26,814 bases of DNA from DATAGZ01 sp036263455 (GCA_036263455.1 DATAGZ010000015.1:1-26814); one strand, 5' to 3'. Shown: positions 1 through 8,960, counted from the stretch's first letter. Numbers and translations are program-made. The notes: a model not told the origin generated them from the letters alone.

Positions 1-1469
1 GTCAACGACCTCAGGGGAAGGGGTGGGGACGATACGCTCAGCGGCAATGATGGCGATGATTATCTGACCGGCGACGAGCTCGGCGGACTCTCGGGCAATG
101 ATATTCTGCTTGGAGGGAATGGCAACGACCTGCTCGAGGGCACCTATGGCATAAACACGCTGGACGGCGGCGCGGGCAATGATGCGGCAATTTACTGGAA
201 TTCCTCGACCGCGATCGTCGCCGATCTCGCCGCGGGTAAGATCACCGGAGGCTTCGGCGGGGCCACCGACTATCTGATTTCGATCGAAAATGTCCATGGC
301 TCGGCCTATGACGACGTTTTGCGGGGAGATTCCGGCGACAATTCACTCACCGGTTATCTCGGCAATGACCAACTCTATGGCGGCGATGGCAATGACGTCT
401 GATCGAAGGCGATGGCGGTCAGGATACGATCGATGGCGGCAACGGCATCGACACGGTCGCCTATTGGGGAGCGACGTCGGGAGTTGTGGTCGATTTGACG
501 CTCGGCTCGGCGACGGGGGCCGCGGGAAATGACCTTCTGCGCAATATCGAAAGTGTCCAGGGTTCCGACTATGCCGACCGCATCACGGGCGATGCCGGCG
601 TCAATGATCTCAGAGGTCGGGGCGGCGATGACACCATCAATGGCAATGACGGCGACGACACTCTGTGGGGTGGCCTCGGTCAAGACATTCTCAATGGGGG
701 ATCCGGGATCGATTTTGTCAATTATGGCTCGGCCACCGATTCGGTCTTTATCGATCTCTCCCAAGGCCGGACGACCGGGGCAGACGGCACGGATACGCTG
801 ATTGCCATCGAGAATGCGCGCGGCTCAAACTATGACGACGTCTTGACGGGGGACGGGGGCGCCAACGATCTGCGTGGCCTTCTCGGCAACGATCTGCTCA
901 TCGGGGGAGATGGCAATGACCGCATCGCCGGCGGATCGGGAGACGATCATGTCATCGGCGGATATGGCGAGGACATCCTGCTCGGGAACGATGGCGTCGA
1001 TACGCTGGATTACGACATCGCGGTAGGATCGGGCGGGCCTTACAAGAATTTGCGCATCGATCTGACCGACGGCCACCTTTATGAAGTCGACAACAGCAAC
1101 AATATTACCTACGCCTCCAACGAACAATTCTCCGGCTTTGAGAATGTCATCGGGTGGGGCGCCAATGATTTCATTACCGGCGACAATTCCGCCAACCGCT
1201 TGGATGGCCGCGCGGGAAACGACGTCCTGACCGGTGGAGTGGGGAACGATACCTTTATTTTCAGCCAAGGTGCCGACCGGGTGAGCGATTTCCAGAAGGG
1301 CTTCGATCATATCGAGATATCGAGCCTCTTCGGGGCCCACGCCTTTAATCAACTGGGGATCAGCCAGGCCGGCAGTGACACACGGATCGTTCTTGGCACG
1401 AATAGCCTGGTGCTGAGCAATTTTCTAGCCAGCAGCCTCGATTCGTCGGACTTCACCTTCGTGGCATAG
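1..1469 (+). pseudogene. RTX-type calcium-binding protein, 5'-truncated by window edge and frameshifted
   Basis: Reading from base 1 gives RTX nonapeptides (GGxGxDxLx type, e.g. LLGGNGNDLL) in frame 1. They run until a TGA at 400-402, right after GGDGNDV. The same repeat pattern resumes without a gap in the frame that includes ATC at 402-404 (IEGDGGQDTIDGG) and continues to TAG at 1467-1469. The simplest reading is one gene that lost one C (gtcctg to gtctg) at about 399. Before the frameshift lie beta-roll repeats plus a spacer that recurs later (pattern IEN-x-GS-x-YDD-x-L-x-GD). Modules beginning with (V/A)NDLRG recur at about 1, 600 and 860. The known family role is a Ca2+-binding, type I secreted protein. 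The frameshift may be a true mutation or a sequencing error; no slippery heptamer is present, so programmed slippage is unlikely. Confidence 0.75.
486..1469 (+). CDS. C-terminal portion of RTX protein with serralysin-like type I secretion domain
   Basis: This is the frame open after the frameshift; GTG 486 is the first usable start, but homology to the repeats already begins at 402, so 486 is probably not a biological start. Of its 327 residues, the first ~250 are RTX beta-roll repeats (e.g. LRGRGGDDTINGNDGDD, LIGGDGNDRIAGGSGDD) separated by spacers. The last ~75 residues run from GGVGNDTFIFSQGADRVSDF to the end and follow the pattern of the C-terminal domain of serralysin-type secreted proteins: DF-x-x-GFDHIEI, then LVLSNFLASSLDSSDFTF, ending in a short hydrophobic tail. 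The protein is expected to leave the cell through a type I ABC exporter, with no N-terminal signal peptide. Substrate or function is not recognisable; no catalytic domain is visible in the part present. Confidence 0.7.
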   Translation: MVDLTLGSATGAAGNDLLRNIESVQGSDYADRITGDAGVNDLRGRGGDDTINGNDGDDTLWGGLGQDILNGGSGIDFVNYGSATDSVFIDLSQGRTTGADGTDTLIAIENARGSNYDDVLTGDGGANDLRGLLGNDLLIGGDGNDRIAGGSGDDHVIGGYGEDILLGNDGVDTLDYDIAVGSGGPYKNLRIDLTDGHLYEVDNSNNITYASNEQFSGFENVIGWGANDFITGDNSANRLDGRAGNDVLTGGVGNDTFIFSQGADRVSDFQKGFDHIEISSLFGAHAFNQLGISQAGSDTRIVLGTNSLVLSNFLASSLDSSDFTFVA

Positions 1470-1476
1470 AGAAAGC

Positions 1477-1501
1477 ACGGGCCGCGCTTATCGCGGCCCG
1501 T
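1477..1501 (+). terminator. Perfect 10-bp hairpin after the RTX gene
   Basis: ACGGGCCGCG (1477-1486) and its exact complement (1492-1501) enclose a 5-nt loop, 7 nt after the RTX stop codon. A T-run (six T) follows only at about 1514-1519, so this is a strong stem but an imperfect intrinsic terminator. It also lies between the convergent RTX and moaB genes and could end transcription from both sides. Confidence 0.6.
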
Positions 1502-1594
1502 CTTCGCCAGGAGTTTTTTGGCCTGGGAGCTTTCTCCAAGATGCACCGGAATGGGCAAGCCTGTGCTGCTTCGCCCGAGCGGCGCGGGCGTCCG

Positions 1595-2125
1595 CTATCG
1601 CTCCGAGAGGCGCGGCATGAGCTCGACCAGGTTGCAGGGGCGGTAGCGGTTGTCGAGCTGGGGACCGATGATCTCCCACCCGTCGCGACAGGCCGAAGGC
1701 GAACCGGGTAAAGCAAAGAGGTAGGTCTGGCGCGCAAGCCCCGCGATGCAGCGCGACTGAAGCGCGGACGTGCCGATTTTTTGATAGGACAGCATGCGAA
1801 ACAACTCACCGAAGCCGGGGATTTCCTTCTCGATAACGGTGGCAAACGCCTCCGGCGTGACATCGCGGCCGGTCAGACCGGTGCCGCCGGTCGCGATCAC
1901 CACGTCGACCGCATCGTCGGCGATCCAGCGGCGCAGCTGGTCCTCGATCGCGCTTTGCACGTCCGGCAGGATGGCGCGATGGACCAGCCGGTGGCCCGTA
2001 GCGGCAATAAGCTCGGCCAGAACTGTACCCGACGTGTCGGTGGCAAGCGTGCGGGTATCGCTGACGGTGAGAAGGGCTATCTGGACCGCGAGAAACGGGC
2101 GGCTTTCATCGATCCGGCCAGCCAC
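1595..2125 (-). CDS. moaB: Molybdenum cofactor biosynthesis protein MoaB
   Basis: The 176-aa protein has the MoaB/MogA fold signatures: LTVSDTR near the N terminus, then VIATGGTGLTGRDVTPEA at about residues 75-92, then PGFGELFRMLSYQKIGTSA and a C-terminal FALPGSPSAC. Family members bind molybdopterin and adenylylate it, or act in an uncertain way in molybdenum cofactor synthesis, in the cytoplasm. Length is normal for the family. The GTG start shares its G with the TAG stop of slt (TAGTG), so translation is probably coupled to slt and the two form an operon. No other molybdenum cofactor gene is nearby apart from the related MoCF-domain protein at 16399-17154. Confidence 0.92.
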   Translation of the reverse strand: MAGRIDESRPFLAVQIALLTVSDTRTLATDTSGTVLAELIAATGHRLVHRAILPDVQSAIEDQLRRWIADDAVDVVIATGGTGLTGRDVTPEAFATVIEKEIPGFGELFRMLSYQKIGTSALQSRCIAGLARQTYLFALPGSPSACRDGWEIIGPQLDNRYRPCNLVELMPRLSER

Positions 2126-3624
2126 TACCGCTCCGCGGTATTTTCCGTGACCACCCGGTCCCGTCCATAGGGCGCCCAGCCGCCGCCGGCGAGTTCATCC
2201 AATGACTGTGTCACCTCGCCCAGACGGTCCCGGTACATCCAGTAATTAGTGAGTACGCGGGCCACGAACAGCCGCGTCTGGCGAGAGGGCAGCGTCTCGA
2301 TGAACAGCAGGGGATCCTCCTGCGCGCCGCTACCAGCCAGCCATTTCTTGAGATTGTTCGGGCCGGCATTATAGGAAATGGCCAGCCGCACCAGATCGTT
2401 TCCGACCGCATCGTCGGACATCAATTCCCTGATATAGTCCTGACCCAACCCCATGGATACGATCGGATCGGCCAGGTTCGCCTTAGCGCCCGCGACATGG
2501 CGCGCCGTGGCCGGCATCAATTGCATGAGGCCGCGCGCTCCTGCGGGCGATTTGGCGGTAGGATCGAAGCCCGATTCCTGGCGAATGATAGCAAACAGCA
2601 ACGCGCGGTCGACCGTATAGCCCCTTTTGGGGCGCCAGGCCGGCACCGGGAACATGGCAGCATTGACCTTGTCCCGCTGGCGCAGCCACAAATCATTGCC
2701 GATATGCAGCGCCAGCGAGGGCATCCCGGCCGCTTGGGAGATGGAGAGCAGCACAGATCCCCACCGCGCGCCGTCGCGATCGGCCAGCGCCAGCAGTGCG
2801 CGCTCGGCGCTCGCGACCCGCCCGACCTGGATGAGGGCGAGGGCATCGCGTCCCAGCGTCTCGCCGATGAGTTCCTTGATCTGATCGGGGGAAAGCGGCG
2901 GAATATGCCAATCGATCCCGGAATCCATGCCGAGGCGGCGGCGCGCAAGCTGGCCATAGAAGCTGCTCGGCACGGATGCCGCGCGCCTGAGCCACGGGGT
3001 GAGCTTCTCCGGCTGTCCCGCATTGGCGTAGGCGCGCCCGGCCCAGTAACTGGCCGCGGCATCGTCCCAAGGGTTGGCGTTTTCCCGTTCAGCCGCCTTG
3101 CTGAAGGCCTTCGCTGCCCTGGCGAAATCGTTTTTCTTCCACGCGGCGAGCCCAGCCAGCCAATCCGCATTGCGGTCATAGGTCGGCTCATTGATCGGGC
3201 GGGCATCGCTTACGCCGGCGCTCCCCCTCTTGAGTAGCGCGGCAATTTTCGCCGCTTCGGGGAGGGCCTTGTGGGCGGACAACCACGCTTGGAGCTCTCG
3301 TTTGCTTGCCTTGTAATGGCCGGATTCGTATCGCTCGGCAAGAACGAAGGGGAAAAGCGTGCGGTCGCCCAGCTCGTCCACCAGCCGGTCCGCTTCCATG
3401 ATATGCCCGCGCTCCTGCAAGGAGAAGATCTGCCGGTAGAGATCCTCGTCGCGTCGATCGAGGATATCGGGGAGGAGGTCTGGGTTGGGTGCCCGGACGA
3501 GGTCGGGTAGCGCCGCCACGCTATTTTGCTGCGCAATGGCGGGCCAGGCGAGGCCGAGCGCCAAGACCAGAGCGACGTGCAAAGCACTGAAACGAGGCCG
3601 TCGTGATTGTTTACGAATATTCAT
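2125..3624 (-). CDS. slt: Lytic transglycosylase (Slt family), periplasmic
   Basis: The 499-aa protein cleaves the MurNAc-GlcNAc bond of peptidoglycan with 1,6-anhydro product formation. Residues 1-31 form a signal peptide: basic MNIRKQSRRPR, hydrophobic core, AIA cleavage site before QQ. An alpha-helical superhelical (U-like) region spans about 40-330. The SLT catalytic domain is at about 335-470, with RQESGF (catalytic Glu at about 350) and GLMQLMPATA, followed by SYNAGP. Length is shorter than E. coli Slt70 but usual for alphaproteobacterial soluble lytic transglycosylases. ATG 3622-3624 is chosen because the signal peptide starts there; only a weak AGGA lies upstream. It is the first gene of a pair with moaB. 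Confidence 0.93.
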   Translation of the reverse strand: MNIRKQSRRPRFSALHVALVLALGLAWPAIAQQNSVAALPDLVRAPNPDLLPDILDRRDEDLYRQIFSLQERGHIMEADRLVDELGDRTLFPFVLAERYESGHYKASKRELQAWLSAHKALPEAAKIAALLKRGSAGVSDARPINEPTYDRNADWLAGLAAWKKNDFARAAKAFSKAAERENANPWDDAAASYWAGRAYANAGQPEKLTPWLRRAASVPSSFYGQLARRRLGMDSGIDWHIPPLSPDQIKELIGETLGRDALALIQVGRVASAERALLALADRDGARWGSVLLSISQAAGMPSLALHIGNDLWLRQRDKVNAAMFPVPAWRPKRGYTVDRALLFAIIRQESGFDPTAKSPAGARGLMQLMPATARHVAGAKANLADPIVSMGLGQDYIRELMSDDAVGNDLVRLAISYNAGPNNLKKWLAGSGAQEDPLLFIETLPSRQTRLFVARVLTNYWMYRDRLGEVTQSLDELAGGGWAPYGRDRVVTENTAER

Positions 3625-3819
3625 GGGTGGTTCCGTTCCTAACTAAAAAACCTCCATGAGGCAACACCGTGGCTTCCTGCTACGCTAGTTGAAGCGTGGC
3701 AGTACATCAAAACCTACTATAGATTGTTAGTTGGAAAACAGACCAGCCAGTTTTTCGGTTCCTGGCACGAGGGAGGATGGTTATTTAACAGAAAATTATT
3801 GTTTTTCTCAATGGAACGC

Positions 3820-3840
3820 CGCGGCGCGAATCCCGCCGCG
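3820..3840 (-). terminator. Hairpin downstream of atpC
   Basis: CGCGGCG and CGCCGCG (7-bp arms, 7-nt loop) lie 17 nt after the atpC stop, read on the minus strand. No U-run follows directly, though the next DNA is A+T-rich (about 3780-3810). It is the best candidate for the end of the ATP synthase operon. The rest of the gap 3641-3819 must hold the slt promoter; I saw no convincing -35/-10 pair there. Confidence 0.45.
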
Positions 3841-3857
3841 CCCGTAGCGTCGTCTGC

Positions 3858-4265
3858 CTAATAAACCGAGGGTGCGAGGGCTTCGAGCCGGGCGCGGGCG
3901 ATGCGCAAGGCACTTTCCGCCCGCTGGGTCTCGGCCGGGTTGCGGGCATCCCGTAGGTCGGCCTCGGCATCGGCAAGCGCCCGCTCCGCCGCGCCGCGAT
4001 CCAGCGTTTCGAAGGGCTGGGCATGTTCGGCAAGCACGACGCAGGAGGCCGGCGTGACCTCGACAAAGCCGCCTTCGACGAAGAAGCGCTGCATGGGCTG
4101 GCCGTCCGCGGTCAGGATCACCAAGCCCGGGCGCAGCGTCGAGATGAGGGGCATATGCTGCTCCAGCACGCCGATATCGCCTTCCTCGCCCGGCACGATC
4201 GCCATCGCGACCTCGCGGGCGATCAGCAGTTTCTCCGGCGACACCAGCTCGAAATGCAGCGCCAT
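3858..4265 (-). CDS. atpC: F1F0 ATP synthase subunit epsilon
   Basis: The 135-aa protein is the epsilon subunit of the F1 central stalk, which couples rotation of gamma to the c-ring and can inhibit ATP hydrolysis. The N-terminal beta-sandwich begins FELVSPEKLL and contains VPGEEGDIGVLEQHMPLIS, the family hallmark, then GFVEVTP. The C-terminal part (about 88-130, rich in Ala, Arg, Glu) is the helical hairpin. It is the last gene of the atpHAGDC operon and starts 2 nt after the atpD stop, so translation is probably coupled. Confidence 0.96.
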   Translation of the reverse strand: MALHFELVSPEKLLIAREVAMAIVPGEEGDIGVLEQHMPLISTLRPGLVILTADGQPMQRFFVEGGFVEVTPASCVVLAEHAQPFETLDRGAAERALADAEADLRDARNPAETQRAESALRIARARLEALAPSVY

Positions 4266-4267
4266 GG

Positions 4268-5689
4268 CTAGGCAGCTTCGGCGAGCTTGCGCGCGCGCGC
4301 GACGACGTCGTCGATCGTCCCCGCCATGTAAAAGGCGGATTCGGGAATATCGTCATACTGGCCCTCGACGATCCCCTTGAAGCCTTTGATCGTGTCTTCG
4401 AGCTTGACGAACACGCCTGGAACGCCGGTAAAGACTTCGGCGACATGGAAGGGCTGGGAGAGGAAGCGCTGGATCTTGCGGGCGCGCGCCACGATCAGCT
4501 TGTCCTCTTCCGACAACTCATCCATGCCCAGGATGGCAATGATGTCCTGGAGCGATTTATAGCTCTGCAAGACGCGCTGAACTTCGCGGGCCACCTGGTA
4601 ATGCTCCTCGCCCACGACGCGGGGATCGAGAATGCGCGAAGTCGAATCGAGCGGATCGACAGCCGGATAGATGCCCAGTTCGGAGATCGCGCGCGACAGC
4701 ACGGTGGTTGCATCGAGGTGGGCGAACGAGGTCGCCGGCGCCGGATCGGTCAAATCGTCGGCCGGCACATAGATCGCCTGCACCGAAGTGATCGAGCCCT
4801 GCTTGGTGGTGGTGATCCGCTCCTGCAGCGCGCCCATATCGGTGGAAAGGGTCGGCTGATAGCCCACTGCGGAAGGAATGCGTCCGAGCAGCGCGGACAC
4901 TTCGGAACCCGCCTGGGTGAAGCGGAAAATATTGTCGACGAAGAACAGCACGTCCTGGCCTTCCTCGTCGCGGAAATATTCCGCGAGCGTCACGCCGGTC
5001 AGCGCTACCCGCGCGCGCGCTCCCGGGGGCTCGTTCATCTGTCCATAGACCAGCGCCGCCTTGGAGCCGGGACCGTCCTTCTTGATGACGCCCGATTCGA
5101 TCATTTCATGATAGAGGTCGTTGCCTTCGCGGGTACGCTCGCCCACCCCGGCGAATACGGAATAGCCGCCATGGGCCTTAGCCACATTGTTGATCAGTTC
5201 CTGAATGAGCACGGTTTTGCCCACTCCCGCCCCGCCGAACAGGCCGATTTTACCGCCGCGCGCATAAGGGGCCAGCAGATCCACGACCTTGATGCCGGTG
5301 ACGAGTACCTGCGCCTCGGTGGATTGCTCGACGAATTCCGGCGCCGGGCGATGGATCGGATAGCTCCGCTTGGTCGTGACCGGGCCGCGCTCGTCGATCG
5401 GCTCGCCGATCACATTGATAATACGCCCGAGCGTCTCCGGCCCGACAGGCACGGAAATCGGCGCGCCGGTATCGCTCACTTCGGCGCTGCGGGTCAGGCC
5501 ATCGGTCGAATCCATGGCGATGGTGCGTACCGTTTTTTCTCCCAAGTGCTGGGCCACTTCAAGGACGAGCTTGCGTCCATGGTTGTCGACGGTGAGCGCG
5601 TTGAGGATCGCCGGCAGATCGCCGTCGAACTGCACGTCGACAATGGCGCCCAGTATCTGCGTGACCTTGCCTATCCGATTCCTGTTCAT
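4268..5689 (-). CDS. atpD: F1F0 ATP synthase subunit beta
   Basis: The 473-aa protein is the catalytic subunit of F1 that makes ATP from ADP and phosphate. It has the P-loop GGAGVGKT (about residues 153-160), the GVGERTREGNDLYHEM block with the catalytic Glu, the DELSEED motif (DELSEEDK, which here reads MDELSEEDKL), and LLGRIPSAVGYQPTL. Length is normal. The ATG start is preceded by a good Shine-Dalgarno (GGAGAAGAAA). It lies between atpG and atpC in the usual alphaproteobacterial order. Confidence 0.98.
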   Translation of the reverse strand: MNRNRIGKVTQILGAIVDVQFDGDLPAILNALTVDNHGRKLVLEVAQHLGEKTVRTIAMDSTDGLTRSAEVSDTGAPISVPVGPETLGRIINVIGEPIDERGPVTTKRSYPIHRPAPEFVEQSTEAQVLVTGIKVVDLLAPYARGGKIGLFGGAGVGKTVLIQELINNVAKAHGGYSVFAGVGERTREGNDLYHEMIESGVIKKDGPGSKAALVYGQMNEPPGARARVALTGVTLAEYFRDEEGQDVLFFVDNIFRFTQAGSEVSALLGRIPSAVGYQPTLSTDMGALQERITTTKQGSITSVQAIYVPADDLTDPAPATSFAHLDATTVLSRAISELGIYPAVDPLDSTSRILDPRVVGEEHYQVAREVQRVLQSYKSLQDIIAILGMDELSEEDKLIVARARKIQRFLSQPFHVAEVFTGVPGVFVKLEDTIKGFKGIVEGQYDDIPESAFYMAGTIDDVVARARKLAEAA

Positions 5690-5722
5690 TTTCTTCTCCT
5701 GTTTCCCGGGTGCAAATGCGTG

Positions 5723-6607
5723 CTACAGCGCCTCGGCGCCCGAAATGATCTCGATCAGTTCCTTGGTGATGAAAGCCTGGCGCGACCGGTTATAGACCAG
5801 CGTCAGGCGATTGATCATATCGCCAGCGTTGCGCGTCGCGCTATCCATGGCCGTCATGCTGGCGCCCTGTTCGCTCGCCGCGTTCTCGAGCAGCGCGCGA
5901 TAGATCTGCATGGCGAGATTGCGCGGCAAGAGGTCGCGCAGGATTGCGCCTTCCTCGGGCTCGTATTCGTACTGCGCCATCGCCGTATCGTCCTTGCCGG
6001 GCGTCGTCGATGCGACAGCAAAGGGAATGATCTGGGTCTGGGTGACGGTCTGCACGATAGCGGAGCGAAACTTGTTGTAGATGATGCTCGCTACGTCGAA
6101 GGCGCCTGCCTCGAACATCTCGCGGATGGTCTGGGCGATTGCCGCCGCCTTGTCGAAACTGAGGCGGGGCCGCGCCACATCCTCGACAAAGCCCGCGATA
6201 TCGCCGGCGAATTCCCGTTTGAGCTGGTCGCGGCCCTTGCGGCCGATACAGAAGAGCTTGACCGTCTTGCCAGCGCTTTTGAGGTCGCGAATCGTCTTGC
6301 GCGCCTGCCGGACGATCGAGGAATTGAAGGCCCCGCACAGGCCCCGGTCGGCGGTCATCACCACCAGCAGGTGAACCGCATCCCGTCCATTGCCCACCAG
6401 CAGTTCGGGGGCCCCCGCTTGGCCGGCCTGGCTCGCGGCGAGACCAGTCAAGACGCGTTCGAGCCGATCGGCATAAGGCCGCGCCGCCTCGGCTTGCTCC
6501 TGGGCGCGGCGCAACTTGGCGGCGGCGACCATTTTCTTGGCACTGGTGATCTTCTGCGTCGATTTGACGCTATTGATGCGGACCTTGAGGTCCTTCAGGC
6601 TCGGCAC
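5723..6607 (-). CDS. atpG: F1F0 ATP synthase subunit gamma
   Basis: The 294-aa protein is the rotor shaft of F1. The N terminus MPSLKDLKVRINSV followed by KITSAKKMVAAAKLRRAQ is the classic first long helix. TADRGLCGAFN lies in the middle, and the C-terminal helix has ATRNAGDMINRLTLVYNRSR and QAFITKELIEI. The start is GTG with a purine-rich Shine-Dalgarno (GGGGGA) 4 nt upstream. It is separated from atpA by 45 nt and from atpD by 33 nt. Confidence 0.97.
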   Translation of the reverse strand: MPSLKDLKVRINSVKSTQKITSAKKMVAAAKLRRAQEQAEAARPYADRLERVLTGLAASQAGQAGAPELLVGNGRDAVHLLVVMTADRGLCGAFNSSIVRQARKTIRDLKSAGKTVKLFCIGRKGRDQLKREFAGDIAGFVEDVARPRLSFDKAAAIAQTIREMFEAGAFDVASIIYNKFRSAIVQTVTQTQIIPFAVASTTPGKDDTAMAQYEYEPEEGAILRDLLPRNLAMQIYRALLENAASEQGASMTAMDSATRNAGDMINRLTLVYNRSRQAFITKELIEIISGAEAL

Positions 6608-6652
6608 GATTTCCCCCGCGCGAAGATCAGATTAGCCATATCTGTTTCCAGC

Positions 6653-8182
6653 CTAGGCGAACGCCTTGACGAATCCATCAAGGAAAGCGGTGAGCTTTTC
6701 CTCGATCTCCGGCTTGATCTCGCGGTCCTTGCGGATCGCCTCCACGATCTCGCCGTGGCGCGATTTCAGCTCGGCCAGCATGCCGCGCTCGAAGCGGGCA
6801 ATATCCTCGATCTTTACGCCGTCGAGGAAGCCGCGCACGCCCGCGAAGATCGCGAGCACCTGCTCTTCAACCGGCAGGGGCTGGAACTGGCCCTGCTTGA
6901 GCAACTCGGTGAGGCGAGCGCCGCGCGCAAGCAGGCGCTGGGTGGCCGCGTCGAGGTCCGAGGCGAATTGAGCAAAGGCCGCCATCTCGCGATATTGCGC
7001 GAGTTCGAGCTTGATCTTGCCCGCGACCTGCTTCATCGCCTTGATCTGGGCTGCCGAACCCACGCGCGAGACCGACAGGCCGACGTTGATGGCCGGGCGG
7101 ATGCCTTTATAGAACAGGCCGGTCTCCAAGAAGATCTGGCCGTCCGTAATCGAAATGACGTTGGTCGGGATATAGGCCGACACGTCGCCCGCCTGGGTTT
7201 CGATCACCGGCAGCGCCGTCAGCGATCCCGCCCCATGGGCGTCATTCATCTTCGCCGCACGCTCGAGCAGGCGGGAATGGAGATAAAAGACGTCGCCGGG
7301 ATAGGCTTCGCGCCCCGGCGGACGACGCAGCAACAGCGACATCTGGCGGTAAGCCACCGCCTGCTTGGAAAGATCGTCGTAAATAATCACGGCATGCATG
7401 CCGTTATCGCGGAAATACTCGCCCATGGCACAGCCGGTATAGGGCGCCAGGAACTGCAGCGGTGCGGGTTCGGATGCGGTGGCTGCGACCACGATCGAAT
7501 ATTCAAGCGCGCCCTGGTCCTCGAGCGTCTTGACAATCTGGGCGACAGTCGAGCGCTTCTGGCCGATTGCGACATAGATGCAATAGAGCTTCTTCGCCTC
7601 GTCGGCCCCCGCATTGACCGCTTTCTGGTTGAGGATAGTATCGAGCGCCACCGCCGTCTTGCCGGTCTGCCGGTCGCCGATGATGAGCTCGCGCTGACCG
7701 CGACCGACCGGCACCAAAGCGTCGATGGCCTTGAGCCCGGTCTGCATCGGCTCGTGCACGGATTTCCTCGGAATGATGCCAGGCGCCTTGACCTCGACGC
7801 GGCGGCGCTCCTTGGCCATGATCGGCCCCTTGCCGTCGATCGGATTGCCCAGCGCGTCGACGACGCGCCCCAGCAACTCGCGGCCGACCGGCACATCGAC
7901 GATGGCCCCGGTGCGCTTGACGACATCGCCTTCCTTGATCGCCCGGTCATCGCCAAAGATCACGACGCCGACATTGTCGTTTTCCAGGTTGAGCGCCATG
8001 CCGCGCACCTGGCCGGGAAACTCCACCATTTCGCCGGCCTGGACCTTGTCCAGTCCATACACGCGCGCGACACCGTCGCCGACCGAGAGGACCTGTCCGA
8101 TTTCAGAAACGTCGGATTCTGCGCCAAAATTTTCGATCTGGCTCTTGAGAATGGCTGAAATTTCAGCGGCGCGGATTTCCAT
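6653..8182 (-). CDS. atpA: F1F0 ATP synthase subunit alpha
   Basis: The 509-aa protein is the non-catalytic nucleotide-binding subunit of the F1 hexamer. It starts MEIRAAEISAILKSQI and has the P-loop GDRQTGKTAVALD (about residues 169-181), then IYDDLSKQAVAYRQMSLLLRRPPGREAYPGD in pieces typical of alpha subunits, and the signature PAINVGLSVSRVGSAAQ. Length is normal. Its ATG shares one base with the TAA stop of atpH (TAATG), a sign of translational coupling. Confidence 0.98.
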   Translation of the reverse strand: MEIRAAEISAILKSQIENFGAESDVSEIGQVLSVGDGVARVYGLDKVQAGEMVEFPGQVRGMALNLENDNVGVVIFGDDRAIKEGDVVKRTGAIVDVPVGRELLGRVVDALGNPIDGKGPIMAKERRRVEVKAPGIIPRKSVHEPMQTGLKAIDALVPVGRGQRELIIGDRQTGKTAVALDTILNQKAVNAGADEAKKLYCIYVAIGQKRSTVAQIVKTLEDQGALEYSIVVAATASEPAPLQFLAPYTGCAMGEYFRDNGMHAVIIYDDLSKQAVAYRQMSLLLRRPPGREAYPGDVFYLHSRLLERAAKMNDAHGAGSLTALPVIETQAGDVSAYIPTNVISITDGQIFLETGLFYKGIRPAINVGLSVSRVGSAAQIKAMKQVAGKIKLELAQYREMAAFAQFASDLDAATQRLLARGARLTELLKQGQFQPLPVEEQVLAIFAGVRGFLDGVKIEDIARFERGMLAELKSRHGEIVEAIRKDREIKPEIEEKLTAFLDGFVKAFA

Positions 8183-8739
8183 TATCCCAACCCTTTCATG
8201 GCATATTGCAATTTGTTCAACTTGGTGGCGAGCGATGAATCGATCATGCGGCTTCCCAGCTGGATGATAAGACCGCCGAGCAGATTCGGATCGACCCGAG
8301 CCTCGATTGAGACCTTGCCGCCTTCGGCGCGCATGAGCGCCTGGGTAAGAGCCTCTTTCTGAGCCTCGCTCAAGGTCACGGCGCTGGTGACCTGGGCTAC
8401 GGTTTCACCCCGCGCCCGCGCGAGCCTGGCAAGGTAGGCGTCGATGACCGGCACGATCAAGCCGAGCCTGCGGTTACGAGCGAGCAGCCTGCCCAGATTA
8501 ACCAGGGTCTTCTCCATTCCCTCCTTGGAGAGGATGGCCTCGATGCCACGCATATGATGTTCGCGCCCGAGGCGCGGATCGTTAAGAAAAGCGCGCAAAT
8601 CGGCGCTGGCATTAATAAGCGATTTCAGGACGCGCAGCTGCCCGGCAATTCGGTCGAGCATGCGCGCACCATCGGCCAGCTCATAAAGCGCCTGCGCATA
8701 CCGATCGGCGAGGATCGTATTATTACTGTACTGAGCCAC
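8182..8739 (-). CDS. atpH: F1F0 ATP synthase subunit delta
   Basis: The protein is 185 aa from the GTG at 8737-8739. It is the peripheral-stalk subunit that holds the F1 alpha3beta3 head to F0. The N-terminal domain has ILADRYAQALYELAD; the C-terminal part has LGGLIIQLGSRMIDSSLATKLNKL, the family end motif. The frame is open further upstream to 8844, but that extension (Cys- and Trp-rich, no family match) is unlikely to be translated. The GTG has AGGGA 4 nt before it and gives the normal family length. This is the first gene of the F1 operon; F0 genes are absent here, as is known for alphaproteobacteria, where they form a separate cluster. Confidence 0.95.
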   Translation of the reverse strand: MAQYSNNTILADRYAQALYELADGARMLDRIAGQLRVLKSLINASADLRAFLNDPRLGREHHMRGIEAILSKEGMEKTLVNLGRLLARNRRLGLIVPVIDAYLARLARARGETVAQVTSAVTLSEAQKEALTQALMRAEGGKVSIEARVDPNLLGGLIIQLGSRMIDSSLATKLNKLQYAMKGLG

Positions 8740-8789
8740 GATATCCCTAAATCCCGCGCTAAACCTTGCGTTGCACCCAACGCGCCGGT

Positions 8790-8818
8790 CATCTAACACA
8801 AAGAGAAAGGGGTGACAA
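8790..8818 (-). promoter_or_regulatory. Possible sigma-70-type promoter of the atpHAGDC operon
   Basis: On the minus strand TTGTCA (plus 8813-8818) and TAGATG (plus 8790-8795) are separated by exactly 17 nt, about 50 nt before the atpH GTG. The -35 box is good (5/6) and the -10 is weak (3/6). This is a pattern match only. Confidence 0.35.
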
Positions 8819-8960
8819 TCCCATTCAGCGCACCGCTTCGACAATCTCCAAGGCCTGGGAGCGCAGGCATGACACGATCCGGGGCGGGTGCTTATCCAAC
8901 TTCGGCAGAATCAGGGCGGGCTGCCCGGCAGCGCGCTTCAGGTGGCAGCGCGCCTCCCGC

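Noticed and set aside
385..415. Programmed -1 frameshifting in the left RTX gene
   Set aside because: No slippery heptamer at the shift point (GTC TGA) and no evident stimulatory stem; a base loss is simpler.
1..1260. Repetitive DNA that might suggest a CRISPR or tandem satellite array
   Set aside because: The repeats are degenerate, in-frame glycine/aspartate codons of RTX beta-rolls; no uniform repeat-spacer spacing.
4445..8158. Very long open frame (1237 codons) on the plus strand opposite the ATP synthase operon
   Set aside because: It is a shadow of atpD, atpG and atpA: its composition mirrors G+C-rich codons, it has no domain, and the opposite strand encodes complete canonical subunits.
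8740..8844. Upstream extension of atpH to 8844
   Set aside because: The extra 35 residues do not match delta subunits, overlap the likely promoter, and GTG 8739 has a good Shine-Dalgarno.
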